This document shows, in pieces, positions 18,025-26,497 of a stretch of 64,000 nt of DNA. Source of the DNA: Thioclava pacifica DSM 10166 (lineage in GTDB: Bacteria > Pseudomonadota > Alphaproteobacteria > Rhodobacterales > Rhodobacteraceae); the NCBI RefSeq assembly GCF_000714535.1, contig NZ_AUND01000012.1, positions 248,001 to 312,000 on the forward strand, in the 5' to 3' direction. Every line of letters starts with the position of its first letter. Position 1 is the stretch's first letter. The position numbers and the translations under genes are program-made. The notes beneath the pieces were generated by a model. The model made no database searches, was not told the origin of the DNA, and was given only the letters and a program-made list of their open reading frames with translations.

Positions 18025-18546
18025 TTACTGGCAGCGTTTCTCAGCCTCGTCCGTCGCCGCAGTGAACCCCATCAGCGAGAACGTGTCCTCGGTCTGGGTG
18101 CCACGGCTCGAACGCGCGGTAAGTTTCACATCGGCACCCGCCTTGAGAGCCGCAATGATCTTGGCATCCTCATCAGGCGAGCCCGCCCATGCGCCCTCCC
18201 CATCGGTGAAGAGCGTGAATTTCTGACCCCCGACTTCGAGATCGACCGTCGAGCCGTCGGCGAAGGGATAGCCACCCATGAAGGAAATCTCGGGCTTCTT
18301 GCCCGGGCGATAAGTGACGAACAACAAAATGTCGCCGCGGCGCACCTGAACGGCCTTGCCGTCTTTCGTGTTCACCGTCTTCTTCGGCTTCGACACGCCC
18401 CAGCATTCCTTCGGATTGTCGTCGACGAAAACGCTCCAATCCGTGTTTGCGGCCACGCGGTTGGTGCTCTCCTGAGCCATCGCGCCCTGTCCCGCCCCGA
18501 ACATGAGCGCAGCAATCGCCGCGACCCGCAGACCAATTTTCATCAT
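18025..18546 (-). CDS. Invasion-associated locus B (IalB) family periplasmic protein
   Basis: 173 residues from ATG at 18546 (or 18543). A Sec signal peptide ('MMKIGLRVAAIAALMFGAGQ...', cleavage after AMA) leads a beta-rich domain. 'TDWSVFVDDNPKECWGVSKP' holds the conserved Trp and Cys, and a second Cys is near the C-terminus ('AEKRCQ'); these probably form a disulfide. The name comes from Bartonella; in free-living alphaproteobacteria these proteins are common and of unclear role. The start was chosen by the signal peptide, not the longest frame. Confidence 0.83.
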   Translation of the reverse strand: MMKIGLRVAAIAALMFGAGQGAMAQESTNRVAANTDWSVFVDDNPKECWGVSKPKKTVNTKDGKAVQVRRGDILLFVTYRPGKKPEISFMGGYPFADGSTVDLEVGGQKFTLFTDGEGAWAGSPDEDAKIIAALKAGADVKLTARSSRGTQTEDTFSLMGFTAATDEAEKRCQ

Positions 18547-18709
18547 GCTTACAGCCTCCAGCTGTCGTTTTGCCTCTGCATCGCCCGGGCCGGTCGCCCT
18601 GTTTTTCATGGCGGATGCGTTTTCCACTCGATAACACTCATTTAACCTACAAATGCCTAGGGGGAAAACCCCGCGACGGCGAGTTTTCGCGCATGACCCG
18701 GAGAGAATG

Positions 18710-19699
18710 ATGACAGCAGCACCGATGATCGAATTGTGGCGGGGCGGGATGTTGGAGTCCGAGCATCACGGTCATGCGGTTATCTACGGCCCGGGTGGTG
18801 TCGAGATGGCTTGGGGGGACCCGAACGCGGTGATTTTCCCGCGTTCTTCGGTGAAGATGATTCAGGCGCTTCCGCTCATCGAAAGCGGGGCGTCCGAGGC
18901 CGCGGGACTGACAGAACGGCAGCTCGCTTTGGCCTGCGCAAGCCATTCGGGCGAAGCCCGCCACCGTGAGGCTGTCGCGGATTGGCTCGCAATGCTCGGA
19001 TTGAGCGATGACGACCTGCGCTGCGGCGCGCATATGCCGCGCGACCCGGCCGAAAAGAAGCGGCTGATCTGTTCGGACAGCACGCCTTGTCAAATGCACA
19101 ACAATTGCTCGGGTAAACATGCCGGGTTTCTGACCCTCAACCGCCATCTTGGAGGCGGCTCGGAATATGTCGATGTGATGCATCCTGTACAAAAGGCCGT
19201 GAAGAGCGCTTTCGAAGAGGTGACTGGCGAAACCTCCCCCGGTTTCGGGATCGACGGCTGCTCGGCGCCGAATTTCGCGACCAGCGTGACGGGGCTGGCC
19301 CGTGCGATGCAGTTCTTTGCCGCGGCCAAACCTGGTGGGGGGCTACGCGAAAACGCTGCAGCGCGGCTCGCCCAAGCGATGGGGCGATACCCCGAAATGG
19401 TGGCGGGTGACGGGCGTGCCTGCACCGATCTGATGCGCGCTATGGGTGGTCGTGTCGCTGTGAAGACCGGAGCGGAAGCCGTCTTTGTCGCGATCCTGCC
19501 AGAGCAACAGCGCGGCATCGCCCTGAAAATCGTCGACGGTGCCACCCGCGCGTCGGAAGCTGCGATCACTGCGCTCCTGCTTCGCCTCGGCGCGCTTGAG
19601 CACAGCCATCCAGTCGTGGAAAGGCTTTTGACCGGATCGCAGCGCAATTGGCGCGGGCTAATCACCGGCGAGCTGCGGCTGGCCCCGGGGTTTGGCTGA
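18710..19699 (+). CDS. L-asparaginase, Rhizobium etli (class 3/asparaginase II, PF06089) type
   Basis: 329 residues from ATG at 18710, with GGAGAG 4 nt upstream (ATG at 18707 is alternative). Key motifs are the serine-lysine pair in 'FPRSSVKMIQALPLI' (S-x-x-K), 'LACASHSGEARH', 'MHNNCSGKHAGFL', 'IDGCSAPNFA' and 'VKTGAEAVFVAILP' with the second active-site lysine. This is the serine-hydrolase-like asparaginase family, unrelated to E. coli AnsA/AnsB. It hydrolyses asparagine to aspartate and ammonia. The stop abuts the convergent DUF1217 flagellar gene with zero spacing. Confidence 0.87.
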   Translation: MTAAPMIELWRGGMLESEHHGHAVIYGPGGVEMAWGDPNAVIFPRSSVKMIQALPLIESGASEAAGLTERQLALACASHSGEARHREAVADWLAMLGLSDDDLRCGAHMPRDPAEKKRLICSDSTPCQMHNNCSGKHAGFLTLNRHLGGGSEYVDVMHPVQKAVKSAFEEVTGETSPGFGIDGCSAPNFATSVTGLARAMQFFAAAKPGGGLRENAAARLAQAMGRYPEMVAGDGRACTDLMRAMGGRVAVKTGAEAVFVAILPEQQRGIALKIVDGATRASEAAITALLLRLGALEHSHPVVERLLTGSQRNWRGLITGELRLAPGFG

Positions 19700-20518
19700 T
19701 CAAAGGAGCAGAGAGAAGCTGCTCGTGCCCGCACCTTGCAAGAGCATAAGCGCGGCATTTCCCGAACTGATCGAACCACCGCTATCGATCTGACTGCGCA
19801 AGAAAAAATCGCGTGTCAATTTTTCGAGCGCTCCTGCTTCAGCAAACTGGCCAGGATCAGAAAATCCGTAAAACGCCTCAGTTTTCTGCGCATAAATCGT
19901 CACCTGTTGATCCACATCGAGCGACGCGATGCTCGGCGGAAGACCAAGCGCAGTTTGGAAAACGCTGCTCAGTGAACCGCTTCCGATAATCGTATACCAT
20001 TTCGTCGCAACGCTTGTGTCCTTGGCCGCGACTTCGGGAAGGTCGCGCTGCAAGGCAAGTGCCAAACGCATATCCCCATCTGCGTCGCCAACCGCGATCT
20101 CGAACTGCTGCGTTTCATATCGCCCGATAATTTCGTCGGCGAAATCGGATATCACCGTGCGCGGTGTCGAGTAATTGCCGAAACCGAAAGCCTTCGTAAA
20201 TGCGAGATAACGTTTGTCCGAAAGCTTGTTGGCCAAGGCCTCACCATCCAGCGACCCCTCTTCGAGCACTTTACGAATGAAGAACGTGTTTCCAATGTCC
20301 TCATCAAGACCGAATGCGCCCAGCGCCACACCAAGGAGTCTGCGATCGGCAACCAGATCTTCTGCGCTCGTGATCGATCCGATTTTCTCGCGGAAATACG
20401 CCTCCTGAGTTTGCACCTCCGCCGACGCGACAAAAGCCGCCTTCTGGCTTGCCATCGTCCGGTTGAGAAACCCCCAACCGGCATAGCCGGAATTTGGAAC
20501 GATGGGCTGATAACTCAT
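19700..20518 (-). CDS. DUF1217 domain-containing flagellar-locus protein
   Basis: 272 residues. 'SAEDLVADRRLLGVALGAFGLDEDIGNTFFIRKVLEEG' and 'LANKLSDKRYLAFTKAFGFG' are DUF1217 repeats, found in alphaproteobacterial proteins encoded among flagellar genes. No signal peptide or membrane helix is seen. It is the last gene of a minus-strand group and overlaps flbT by 4 bases, so it is likely co-expressed with flagellin regulators. Molecular role unknown; a structural or export-related job in the filament or hook is inference. Confidence 0.8.
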   Translation of the reverse strand: MSYQPIVPNSGYAGWGFLNRTMASQKAAFVASAEVQTQEAYFREKIGSITSAEDLVADRRLLGVALGAFGLDEDIGNTFFIRKVLEEGSLDGEALANKLSDKRYLAFTKAFGFGNYSTPRTVISDFADEIIGRYETQQFEIAVGDADGDMRLALALQRDLPEVAAKDTSVATKWYTIIGSGSLSSVFQTALGLPPSIASLDVDQQVTIYAQKTEAFYGFSDPGQFAEAGALEKLTRDFFLRSQIDSGGSISSGNAALMLLQGAGTSSFSLLL

Positions 20519-20919
20519 GACGGGCGCGCAGAGAGCAATCGCTCCTCCCTTGGCAGAAGGCTGCGCAACGCCTTGAGTGCCTGGTAATGCTGATTGTCAA
20601 TGACCGCCAGCGTCGCCGCATTGAGCTGGGTCCGGCTGTCGTGATCAGTGAGCACTTGGCTAAGTTGTTCAATCCCGCGCAACAGTTGCAACTTCGCCTC
20701 CTCCGGGTCCGCATCTCCCGAGAGCACGAGCTGGGCGATATAGCAGACACGGCGTACCGGGGTATTGACCTCGCCGGGATGGATCGCATCGCGCAGGCGC
20801 AGAATATTCGCATTGGGCGTCATGATCGCCAAGCGCGAACGTCTTTCCCCATTTTCGATCACGGCGCCATTGATCAGAACCCGTTCCTTCGGTGCCAGCT
20901 TCAGGACGAGACCAGTCAT
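20515..20919 (-). CDS. flbT: Flagellar biosynthesis repressor FlbT
   Basis: 134 residues, full length. 'TGLVLKLAPKERVLINGAVIENGERRSRLAIMT' and 'LRLRDAIHPGEVNTPVRRVCYIAQLVLSGD' are FlbT hallmarks. In Caulobacter FlbT binds the 5' leader of flagellin mRNA and lowers its stability until the hook is complete. It overlaps flaF upstream and the DUF1217 gene downstream by 4 bases each. A compact hairpin in the fliC leader (22928-22942) is a candidate target. Confidence 0.93.
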   Translation of the reverse strand: MTGLVLKLAPKERVLINGAVIENGERRSRLAIMTPNANILRLRDAIHPGEVNTPVRRVCYIAQLVLSGDADPEEAKLQLLRGIEQLSQVLTDHDSRTQLNAATLAVIDNQHYQALKALRSLLPREERLLSARPS

Positions 20920-21293
20920 GCCGCCCCTCCATCCTGACGAAGCCCGCGCATGATAGCGGTGTTGATTTCTACCAGGACATCTGCCGACGCCCCACCCAAG
21001 AGAACCTTTCGACTGTGAGACTGCGTGAATTCGTTCAGATAGAAGAGACGCGCGCGCAGCTCTTTAGGAAGTTCATTCGCGGGATCAGCCACATCCGCTG
21101 CCAGAACGGTCCAGAGCTTGCGGTTGTCGTATATTGCCTCGGCGAGAGCGGGAAACTGTGCCGCGCCAGCATCTTCGGCCTGTTTGAGGCGGCGCGTGAT
21201 CCGCGCGAAAAGCTCGAACTCCGTGCCTCGAGCGGTGCGCGCAGGCTGGGTTGGGTTGGCATAGGCCGTTTTGGCCAAGGTCGTCGCGTACAC
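20916..21293 (-). CDS. flaF: Flagellar biosynthesis regulator FlaF
   Basis: 125 residues. 'AYANPTQPARTARGTEFELFARITRRLKQ' and 'FPALAEAIYDNRKLWTVLAADVADPANELPKELRARLFYLNEFT' match FlaF throughout. FlaF works with FlbT and is needed for flagellin synthesis or secretion in alphaproteobacteria. It lies directly downstream of the flagellin gene and its terminator, and is coupled to flbT through a 4-base overlap. Confidence 0.93.
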   Translation of the reverse strand: MYATTLAKTAYANPTQPARTARGTEFELFARITRRLKQAEDAGAAQFPALAEAIYDNRKLWTVLAADVADPANELPKELRARLFYLNEFTQSHSRKVLLGGASADVLVEINTAIMRGLRQDGGAA

Positions 21294-21344
21294 GGGAAAT
21301 CCTTCCTGTGGCTGAATGCTGCGTTGCGCGGCTTTTCCGCGAGG

Positions 21345-21370
21345 AAAAGGGGCGCCGTTTCCGGCGCCCC
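21345..21370 (-). terminator. Rho-independent terminator after flagellin
   Basis: On the minus strand GGGGCGCCG (21370-21362) pairs with CGGCGCCCC (21357-21349) around a GAAA tetraloop, followed by TTTT (21348-21345). The 9-bp GC stem with a stable tetraloop lies 10 bases after the flagellin stop. It should limit read-through into flaF-flbT. Confidence 0.9.
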
Positions 21371-21379
21371 AGGATCAGG

Positions 21380-22909
21380 TCAGCGGAACAACGACAGGAT
21401 GTTCTGCGGCTGCTGGTTGGCGATCGAAAGCGCTTGGATCCCAAGCTGTTGCTGGGTCTGCAGAGCCTGAAGACGTGCCGAGGCCTCTTCCATATCCGCA
21501 TCGACCAGCGAGCCAATCCCGGCCTTCATCGAGTCAGTGAGATTCGAAATGAAACTCGATTGCGTTTCGATCCGGCTGGCGACCGAACCAAACTGCGCCG
21601 CCGCTTCAATCGAGGTCTGGATCATCATCTCGATATTATCGAGTGCCGCCGAAGCGCCAGCATTCGTCGTCACATCGATATCATCGAGCCCTGACATGCC
21701 ACCGGTCTGCACGGCGTTATCGTTGGCATCATCATTGGCTGTGATCGTCACGGTTGCATCAGTCGAATTGCTGTTGGCAATCTCGAGAACCCATTGATCG
21801 GAAGCGTTCTTAGAAACCTTAGTTGCCAGATCCGCATTGTTCTCGGAGTCGATTGCGACCTTCAGCCCTTTGACGACATCTTCCATCGTGTCGCCACTGC
21901 TCGCCACATAAGTCGCCGTAACACCGTTCGACAGCGCAAACTGATAACCGTCACCCTCGTTTACGGTCACATTCGAGAAAGTGAAGCTCTCTGCGCGCTG
22001 ATCGAGTGTCACCGAAGTCGCGCCCAGCGTGCCCGCAGATGCACCGCCTTGGGTCACCGCAATCGTGGTCGGATCGAAATCACGCGTCGAGGCAAATTCA
22101 AGCGTGCCGCTATTGTTTGCGACCGAGATACCCTCGATTTGGGCCGCGTTGATCGCGTCGGCAATCGTCTGGGCGGCGGTGGTATTGGTCGCACTCAGAT
22201 CGCCAGCTGCGAAACTAATGGTCGTGCCACCAATATTGAAGGACAACGAATCACCGCTGAAATCGCCCGTGAGACTGATATCAGCGGCTGTCGGCGATGC
22301 GGCCCCGTCATCACGAATTGCCGATGCGGACAGCGTCGTGGAAGTCGCCTGGACGTTCGTCGAGAGGTCGGTCAGTCCTGCACCGGTCCCAAGCGACCCG
22401 TCGGTCATGGTGAGATCTTGGCGCGACACGACGATATGCGACGCATTCACGCTTCCATCGGTTTGGCGGTCGAGCGACGAAAGAACCGAAACCGAGTCCA
22501 TGCCCTCGATCAGGTTTAGCCCGTTGAACTGGGCCGCGCCGACGACAGAACTGATTTGGTCTCGCAGCGCGACGATATCGTCCTGAATCTTCACTCGATC
22601 GACGTTCGATTCCTGTGCGGCGACGATCTTTCCTTTCATCTCGGTCAGAAGGTCGGTGATCGTCTCCGACGCCTGGCGTGCCACCGCAACGGTCGATTCG
22701 CCGAGCGCGAGGCTGTCGGAAATTCCCTTGAAGCCCTTCACATCGGACTCCATGACCTTCGAAATGGCCCAGACGGCGGCATTATCCCTCGCGGAACCGA
22801 CCGATTTACCCGTCGAAATTTCGGATTGCGTAGTGGCAAGGTTGGAATTGATCCCCTTGAGGGTCTGAAGCGCGACCATCGCGCTGGTATTCGTCAGAAT
22901 GCTGGACAT
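21380..22909 (-). CDS. fliC: Flagellin
   Basis: 509 residues. The N-terminal D0/D1 coil is 'SSILTNTSAMVALQTLKGIN' plus 'LATTQSEISTGKSVGSARDNAAVWAISKVMESDVKGFKGISD'. The C-terminal coil ends 'LQTQQQLGIQALSIANQQPQNILSLFR', the conserved filament-forming tail. The central ~250 residues are longer than in short (~270 aa) alphaproteobacterial flagellins. They contain two Flagellin_IN-like modules ('GDSLSFNIGGTTISFAAGDL' and 'GDGYQFALSNGVTATYVAS'), each followed by a helix and an LEFAS/LEIAN strand. SD AAGGAT precedes the ATG. It is regulated post-transcriptionally by the adjacent FlbT/FlaF, by family knowledge. Confidence 0.95.
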   Translation of the reverse strand: MSSILTNTSAMVALQTLKGINSNLATTQSEISTGKSVGSARDNAAVWAISKVMESDVKGFKGISDSLALGESTVAVARQASETITDLLTEMKGKIVAAQESNVDRVKIQDDIVALRDQISSVVGAAQFNGLNLIEGMDSVSVLSSLDRQTDGSVNASHIVVSRQDLTMTDGSLGTGAGLTDLSTNVQATSTTLSASAIRDDGAASPTAADISLTGDFSGDSLSFNIGGTTISFAAGDLSATNTTAAQTIADAINAAQIEGISVANNSGTLEFASTRDFDPTTIAVTQGGASAGTLGATSVTLDQRAESFTFSNVTVNEGDGYQFALSNGVTATYVASSGDTMEDVVKGLKVAIDSENNADLATKVSKNASDQWVLEIANSNSTDATVTITANDDANDNAVQTGGMSGLDDIDVTTNAGASAALDNIEMMIQTSIEAAAQFGSVASRIETQSSFISNLTDSMKAGIGSLVDADMEEASARLQALQTQQQLGIQALSIANQQPQNILSLFR

Positions 22910-22927
22910 GTCTTATCCTTTCCCGAT

Positions 22928-22942
22928 CGGCGCTTTGCGCCG
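22928..22942 (-). promoter_or_regulatory. Hairpin in flagellin 5' leader (candidate FlbT site)
   Basis: On the minus strand CGGCGC-AAA-GCGCCG forms a 6-bp stem with a 3-nt loop, ending about 18 nt before the flagellin ATG and just upstream of the AAGGAT ribosome-binding site. Its position in the leader of the gene controlled by FlbT makes it a plausible regulatory structure. No binding evidence is visible. Confidence 0.4.
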
Positions 22943-23125
22943 TAAGTTCAAAAGCCGCGATTTCATGCGGCGCTCATGGCGTTCTGACCTATGCGGAGCC
23001 TTCATCTGACCACGCGCCATCCAATGGATGCGGGCCCAAGATGAGATCATCGCTGTTAAAGAGCCCCTAACATGCTGTGGAATTTCTCGAAATCGCGTTC
23101 AGAAATTACCAATAGGGTTAATGAG

Positions 23126-23467
23126 TTATGCGCGACGTTCGAAGGCCGATCCGTCGCGACGGATCGGGGCTCTACGTCCGGAAGCATCGTAGGAATCGAA
23201 GCCGCGTGCAGCGATCATGATTGTTTTCAGCCGTGTCTGAGCCGCGCGCACACCCTGAAGTGCTGCGGCGAGAAGACGTTCGTTCTCGGTTGCCATCTGG
23301 CGCAACGCCAGAAGCTGCTCCGAAGACGGGTTCTCAAGCCGCGCCAGCGCACGCTGTTTTTGGTCCGCGAGTCCGGTTAGCGCACCGAGATCCGCCGCCC
23401 GGATAGCCTCCCGTTCGACCCGCAGAATATTCATCAGCTCAGTCACGGGGGCTGTTTCACTCGACAT
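23126..23467 (-). CDS. FlgN-like flagellar chaperone / hypothetical flagellar protein
   Basis: 113 residues from ATG at 23467. Almost wholly helical and coiled-coil prone ('ELMNILRVEREAIRAADLGALTGLADQKQRAL', 'QMATENERLLAAALQGVRAAQTRLK'), the size and heptad pattern of FlgN, the export chaperone for hook-associated proteins. Sequence-level motifs for FlgN are weak, so the call rests on form and on its position: it overlaps the FlgJ-like gene by 11 bases and lies between flagellin and fliK. The arginine-rich tail ('GRRAPIRRDGSAFERRA') is unusual. Confidence 0.6.
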   Translation of the reverse strand: MSSETAPVTELMNILRVEREAIRAADLGALTGLADQKQRALARLENPSSEQLLALRQMATENERLLAAALQGVRAAQTRLKTIMIAARGFDSYDASGRRAPIRRDGSAFERRA

Positions 23468-23756
23468 CGTTCGCCTCGCGAGCCTCGAGCGCATTGAAAA
23501 TCGTCTCAGCGAGACCGATTCCACCCGCAGTCACCATGCGCTTTGCCTGCTCGTCACGAAGAAAGGACGCGAATTGTTCTTCACCCACTCCTCCACCAAA
23601 AGCACCGTTCATTTCTTCCAAACCAGCATGTTTGAGCATTTCCGAAAGGAAACCAGCCTCCAGCGCCTGGGCCGAACGACGCAATTCAGCGCTCCGCTCT
23701 ACTGACCGCGAGACATCCGACGCGGAGGTCGCGAAGTTAAATTGGCCGATTTGCAT
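23457..23756 (-). CDS. Rod-binding protein (FlgJ N-terminal domain only)
   Basis: 99 residues from ATG at 23756. 'SAQALEAGFLSEMLKHAGLEEMNGAFGGGVGEEQFASFLRDEQAKRMVTAGGIGLAETI' contains the rod-binding signature (F-L-x-x-M-x-x-x, G-x-x-E-x-F/x-S-x-L-x-x-E, A-x-x-x-G-I-G-L-A). The C-terminal muramidase half of enterobacterial FlgJ is absent, as is common in alphaproteobacteria where peptidoglycan cutting is done by a separate enzyme. It caps the growing flagellar rod in the periplasm. It is divergent from fliK. Confidence 0.82.
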   Translation of the reverse strand: MQIGQFNFATSASDVSRSVERSAELRRSAQALEAGFLSEMLKHAGLEEMNGAFGGGVGEEQFASFLRDEQAKRMVTAGGIGLAETIFNALEAREANDVE

Positions 23757-23866
23757 GGATTGCTCCAATTGATGCGATTTTTTCCGATCATGCAGGCTGG
23801 GGGTAAAGAATCGGTAACCCCGAGACGGCAATCTCGCCTCATTCACAGGCAGAAGTCGTGAGGATC

Positions 23867-25816
23867 ATGATTCCCTTTTCGCTCATCGAATCCGTTATGG
23901 CGCCCCATCCCGAAAAGACCATGTTTGCGTCGGATACGCAGATGGCAGGCGAACCATTCAGGGCCGCGTTCGACGGCACGGCAGGCATTGCACCGGGCTC
24001 TCTCTTGCAGCGTTCGGAAACGGCTGCCTTCGCCTTCACAGCCGAGCTTCGGCTGGAAGAAGAGGAGCACGTCGCCACGTTTGAGGACACTTCAAGCCTT
24101 ATCGCTCAGGACAAAAAGGGTGAAAGCGGCGAGACCAAAGCCAAGACAACGTCGACGGAAAAGGGTCTGGCAGATATCGCTGCCGACCGGAGCTCGGCAC
24201 AGATACCACAACCGGGTATTGCCGAAATGGTCAGTCTTCGCGCAGCGATCCTACCGCCAAGTGACGCCAACCGGGTAGAGCCGAAGCCTTTGCACTCGTC
24301 CAAAGAGCCCAAATCCGATGAGGACAACGCTGGGATTTCCGAAACGCCCTCGCCGGTCCCTGCTCTAACGGCACCTCTTCTACCGGATTCTCGGGAGATG
24401 CCCCACGGTGACAGGAAACTGAGCGCCATTCCTTTGGGCTCTGCTCCGGAAATGACCACACAGACGACAGGCCGATCTCTTGGCACGCCGCAGACCGAAA
24501 TGGGTTGGGCGACGGAAGTGTCATCCGCGATTTCGCTTCCCGAGCAATCCGGCGCGGACGCAGAGCAGAACGTGGCTCTCGTGGAAACTCCCGGTATCGA
24601 GACACGACCCACAACGGCAAATCCCGCGCAACCGATTGATATGAATTCCGAAATCGTCTCTACGCCGATTTCGTCCTTGCCCGCGTCTCAGCCTGAGCAG
24701 GGCGCGGTGGAGGCCACTGCCGGATCTCCGTCTCAAACGCAAAACATGATGCCCCGCGCGCAAGAAAGCGATCACCGCCACCAAATCGCCGAGCCGACGC
24801 AACCGGCACAATCAACGCAAAAACCTGAGATGGCCGGCACGATCGACGCGTCGGAGCACATCGGCTTTGCCAACCCCGGAGCGCAGAGCATCCACACCTT
24901 TGTTGACCGAGGCACAGCCTTGCGTAAAGCGGCCGACCCGGTGATCGCACAGCTTGTCCCTTCCGTGAGCCCTCTCGCGGCGCCAACGCAGTCTCAGCCG
25001 TCCGATGCCCCTCCGGTCCAAACTGAAACCCTTGTTTCGGCACTGGCTCCGGGTGCCGCCCAACCAGCTACGGCAAACCCGATCGAACCCAAGATCGAGG
25101 GTGAGGCGGCTTCGGAGCCCTCCCAGGACGCGCCGCATACCACAAGTGTACATGCACGGCTCAGGCCGCAACCCGGCGTGGTGTCTGAAAGCTCCGCGCA
25201 AGATCACCTTGTCTTCCGTCCCGAGACGCTCCGCGCCGATGGGCCGAGAGACGTGTCTGCGCCGCCAGTCATCTCCAAAGCCATTTTGGAACACGGCGAC
25301 GGCCTGACCGATTTGCGCGCGCCCGCGTTCGATCCCCCTTTCGCACGCCCAGATCTACCTGCCGCAACCGCTCCGGAACAGCTGCGCCCCACCTCAGCAC
25401 CTTCCACGCCCGCGCTCGCACAGGCTGTCGGGCAGCAAATCGGCACCGCTTTGGCCCAGATGCCCGATCAGCCGGTCGAAATTTCGCTATCGCCTGAAGA
25501 GCTGGGCCGCGTGCGGCTCACGCTTCATGGCCATGACCAATCCATGACCGTCGCGGTTCAGGCGGAGCGTCCCGAGACGCTCGACCTGATGCGCCGTCAT
25601 ATCGACAGCCTCGCGCGGGAAATGCGCGATCTTGGCTACGTCACGCTGAATTTCACCTTTGACCAGAATCGTGGCCGGAACGCGTTCGCACAGCGTGAAA
25701 GATCCGACGAAGGCCAGGATTGGCTCTCGCCGCAGGTTCCAGAACTGGCAGAGCGTCCGCCCGCCCGATTCGTGCCGATACACTCGGCCGCGTCGGGTCT
25801 CGACTTGAGGATGTGA
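23867..25816 (+). CDS. fliK: Flagellar hook-length control protein FliK
   Basis: 649 residues from ATG at 23867 (in-frame GTG at 23858 possible). The first ~500 residues are low-complexity, rich in Pro, Ala, Ser, Thr, Glu and Gln, as expected of the secreted ruler region. The C-terminal ~110 residues are the Flg_hook domain: 'QMPDQPVEISLSPEELGRVRLTLHGHDQSM' and 'RPETLDLMRRHIDSLAREMRDLGY'. FliK measures hook length and triggers the export specificity switch through FlhB. It is followed nine bases later by flgD, encoding the hook cap. Confidence 0.9.
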   Translation: MIPFSLIESVMAPHPEKTMFASDTQMAGEPFRAAFDGTAGIAPGSLLQRSETAAFAFTAELRLEEEEHVATFEDTSSLIAQDKKGESGETKAKTTSTEKGLADIAADRSSAQIPQPGIAEMVSLRAAILPPSDANRVEPKPLHSSKEPKSDEDNAGISETPSPVPALTAPLLPDSREMPHGDRKLSAIPLGSAPEMTTQTTGRSLGTPQTEMGWATEVSSAISLPEQSGADAEQNVALVETPGIETRPTTANPAQPIDMNSEIVSTPISSLPASQPEQGAVEATAGSPSQTQNMMPRAQESDHRHQIAEPTQPAQSTQKPEMAGTIDASEHIGFANPGAQSIHTFVDRGTALRKAADPVIAQLVPSVSPLAAPTQSQPSDAPPVQTETLVSALAPGAAQPATANPIEPKIEGEAASEPSQDAPHTTSVHARLRPQPGVVSESSAQDHLVFRPETLRADGPRDVSAPPVISKAILEHGDGLTDLRAPAFDPPFARPDLPAATAPEQLRPTSAPSTPALAQAVGQQIGTALAQMPDQPVEISLSPEELGRVRLTLHGHDQSMTVAVQAERPETLDLMRRHIDSLAREMRDLGYVTLNFTFDQNRGRNAFAQRERSDEGQDWLSPQVPELAERPPARFVPIHSAASGLDLRM

Positions 25817-25825
25817 GGACAGAAA

Positions 25826-26497
25826 ATGACGACCACCACACCTATCACCGCCAGCAGCGCCGTCACAGCGGCCGCAAATTCCGCCACCACCGCGCAAAGC
25901 GCGGGTCTCAGTTCGGATTTCCAGACCTTTCTGACCATGCTGACGGTACAGATGCAGAATCAAGACCCCCTCAACCCGATCGAAAGCTCGGATTACGCGG
26001 TGCAACTCGCGACGTTTTCCGGGGTTGAGCAACAAGTGAAGACCAACGATCTGCTCCAGACCCTGAGCACGCAGCTCGGTCTCAACGGCATGTCGGAACT
26101 GGCAGGCTGGGTCGGGATGCAAGCCCGCGCCGAGGCCCCCGCCTGGTTTGACGGGGACAGCCCGGTCGCGCTCTCGCCGAACCCCATACTCGGGGCGGAT
26201 CAAGCGATCCTCGTGGTGAGCGATGCCAGCGGAGCGACCGTCGCGCGCGAAGCCATTCCGGTCAGCGCCGAACTGCGCGCCTGGGACGGGCGTGATGCCA
26301 GTGGCGCGACCCTTCCGGCGGGCGTTTACGAATTCAGCCTCGAAAGTTATTCAGGGGGCACGCTTATCGGCACGACTGCCGTCGAAACCTATAATCGGAT
26401 TACAGAGGCTCAAGGCACTGCAAGCGGGCCGGTTCTTATCCTCGAAGGAGGCAGCGCGATCTCGACCGAAGCCGTGACCGCCCTGCGCGAGGGTTAG
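25826..26497 (+). CDS. flgD: Flagellar hook-capping protein FlgD
   Basis: 223 residues. The N-terminal export/cap segment 'DFQTFLTMLTVQMQNQDPLNPIESSDYAVQLATFSGVEQQVKTNDLL' is the FlgD signature. The C-terminal part has a FlgD Ig-like and tudor-like layout, with 'ELRAWDGRDASGATLPAGVYEFSLE' as the family G-x-x-L-P-x-G-x-Y motif. It caps the growing hook so that FlgE subunits polymerise. It forms an operon with fliK. Its stop interlocks with the opposing ubiB stop (TTAG, 26494-26497). Confidence 0.95.
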   Translation: MTTTTPITASSAVTAAANSATTAQSAGLSSDFQTFLTMLTVQMQNQDPLNPIESSDYAVQLATFSGVEQQVKTNDLLQTLSTQLGLNGMSELAGWVGMQARAEAPAWFDGDSPVALSPNPILGADQAILVVSDASGATVAREAIPVSAELRAWDGRDASGATLPAGVYEFSLESYSGGTLIGTTAVETYNRITEAQGTASGPVLILEGGSAISTEAVTALREG

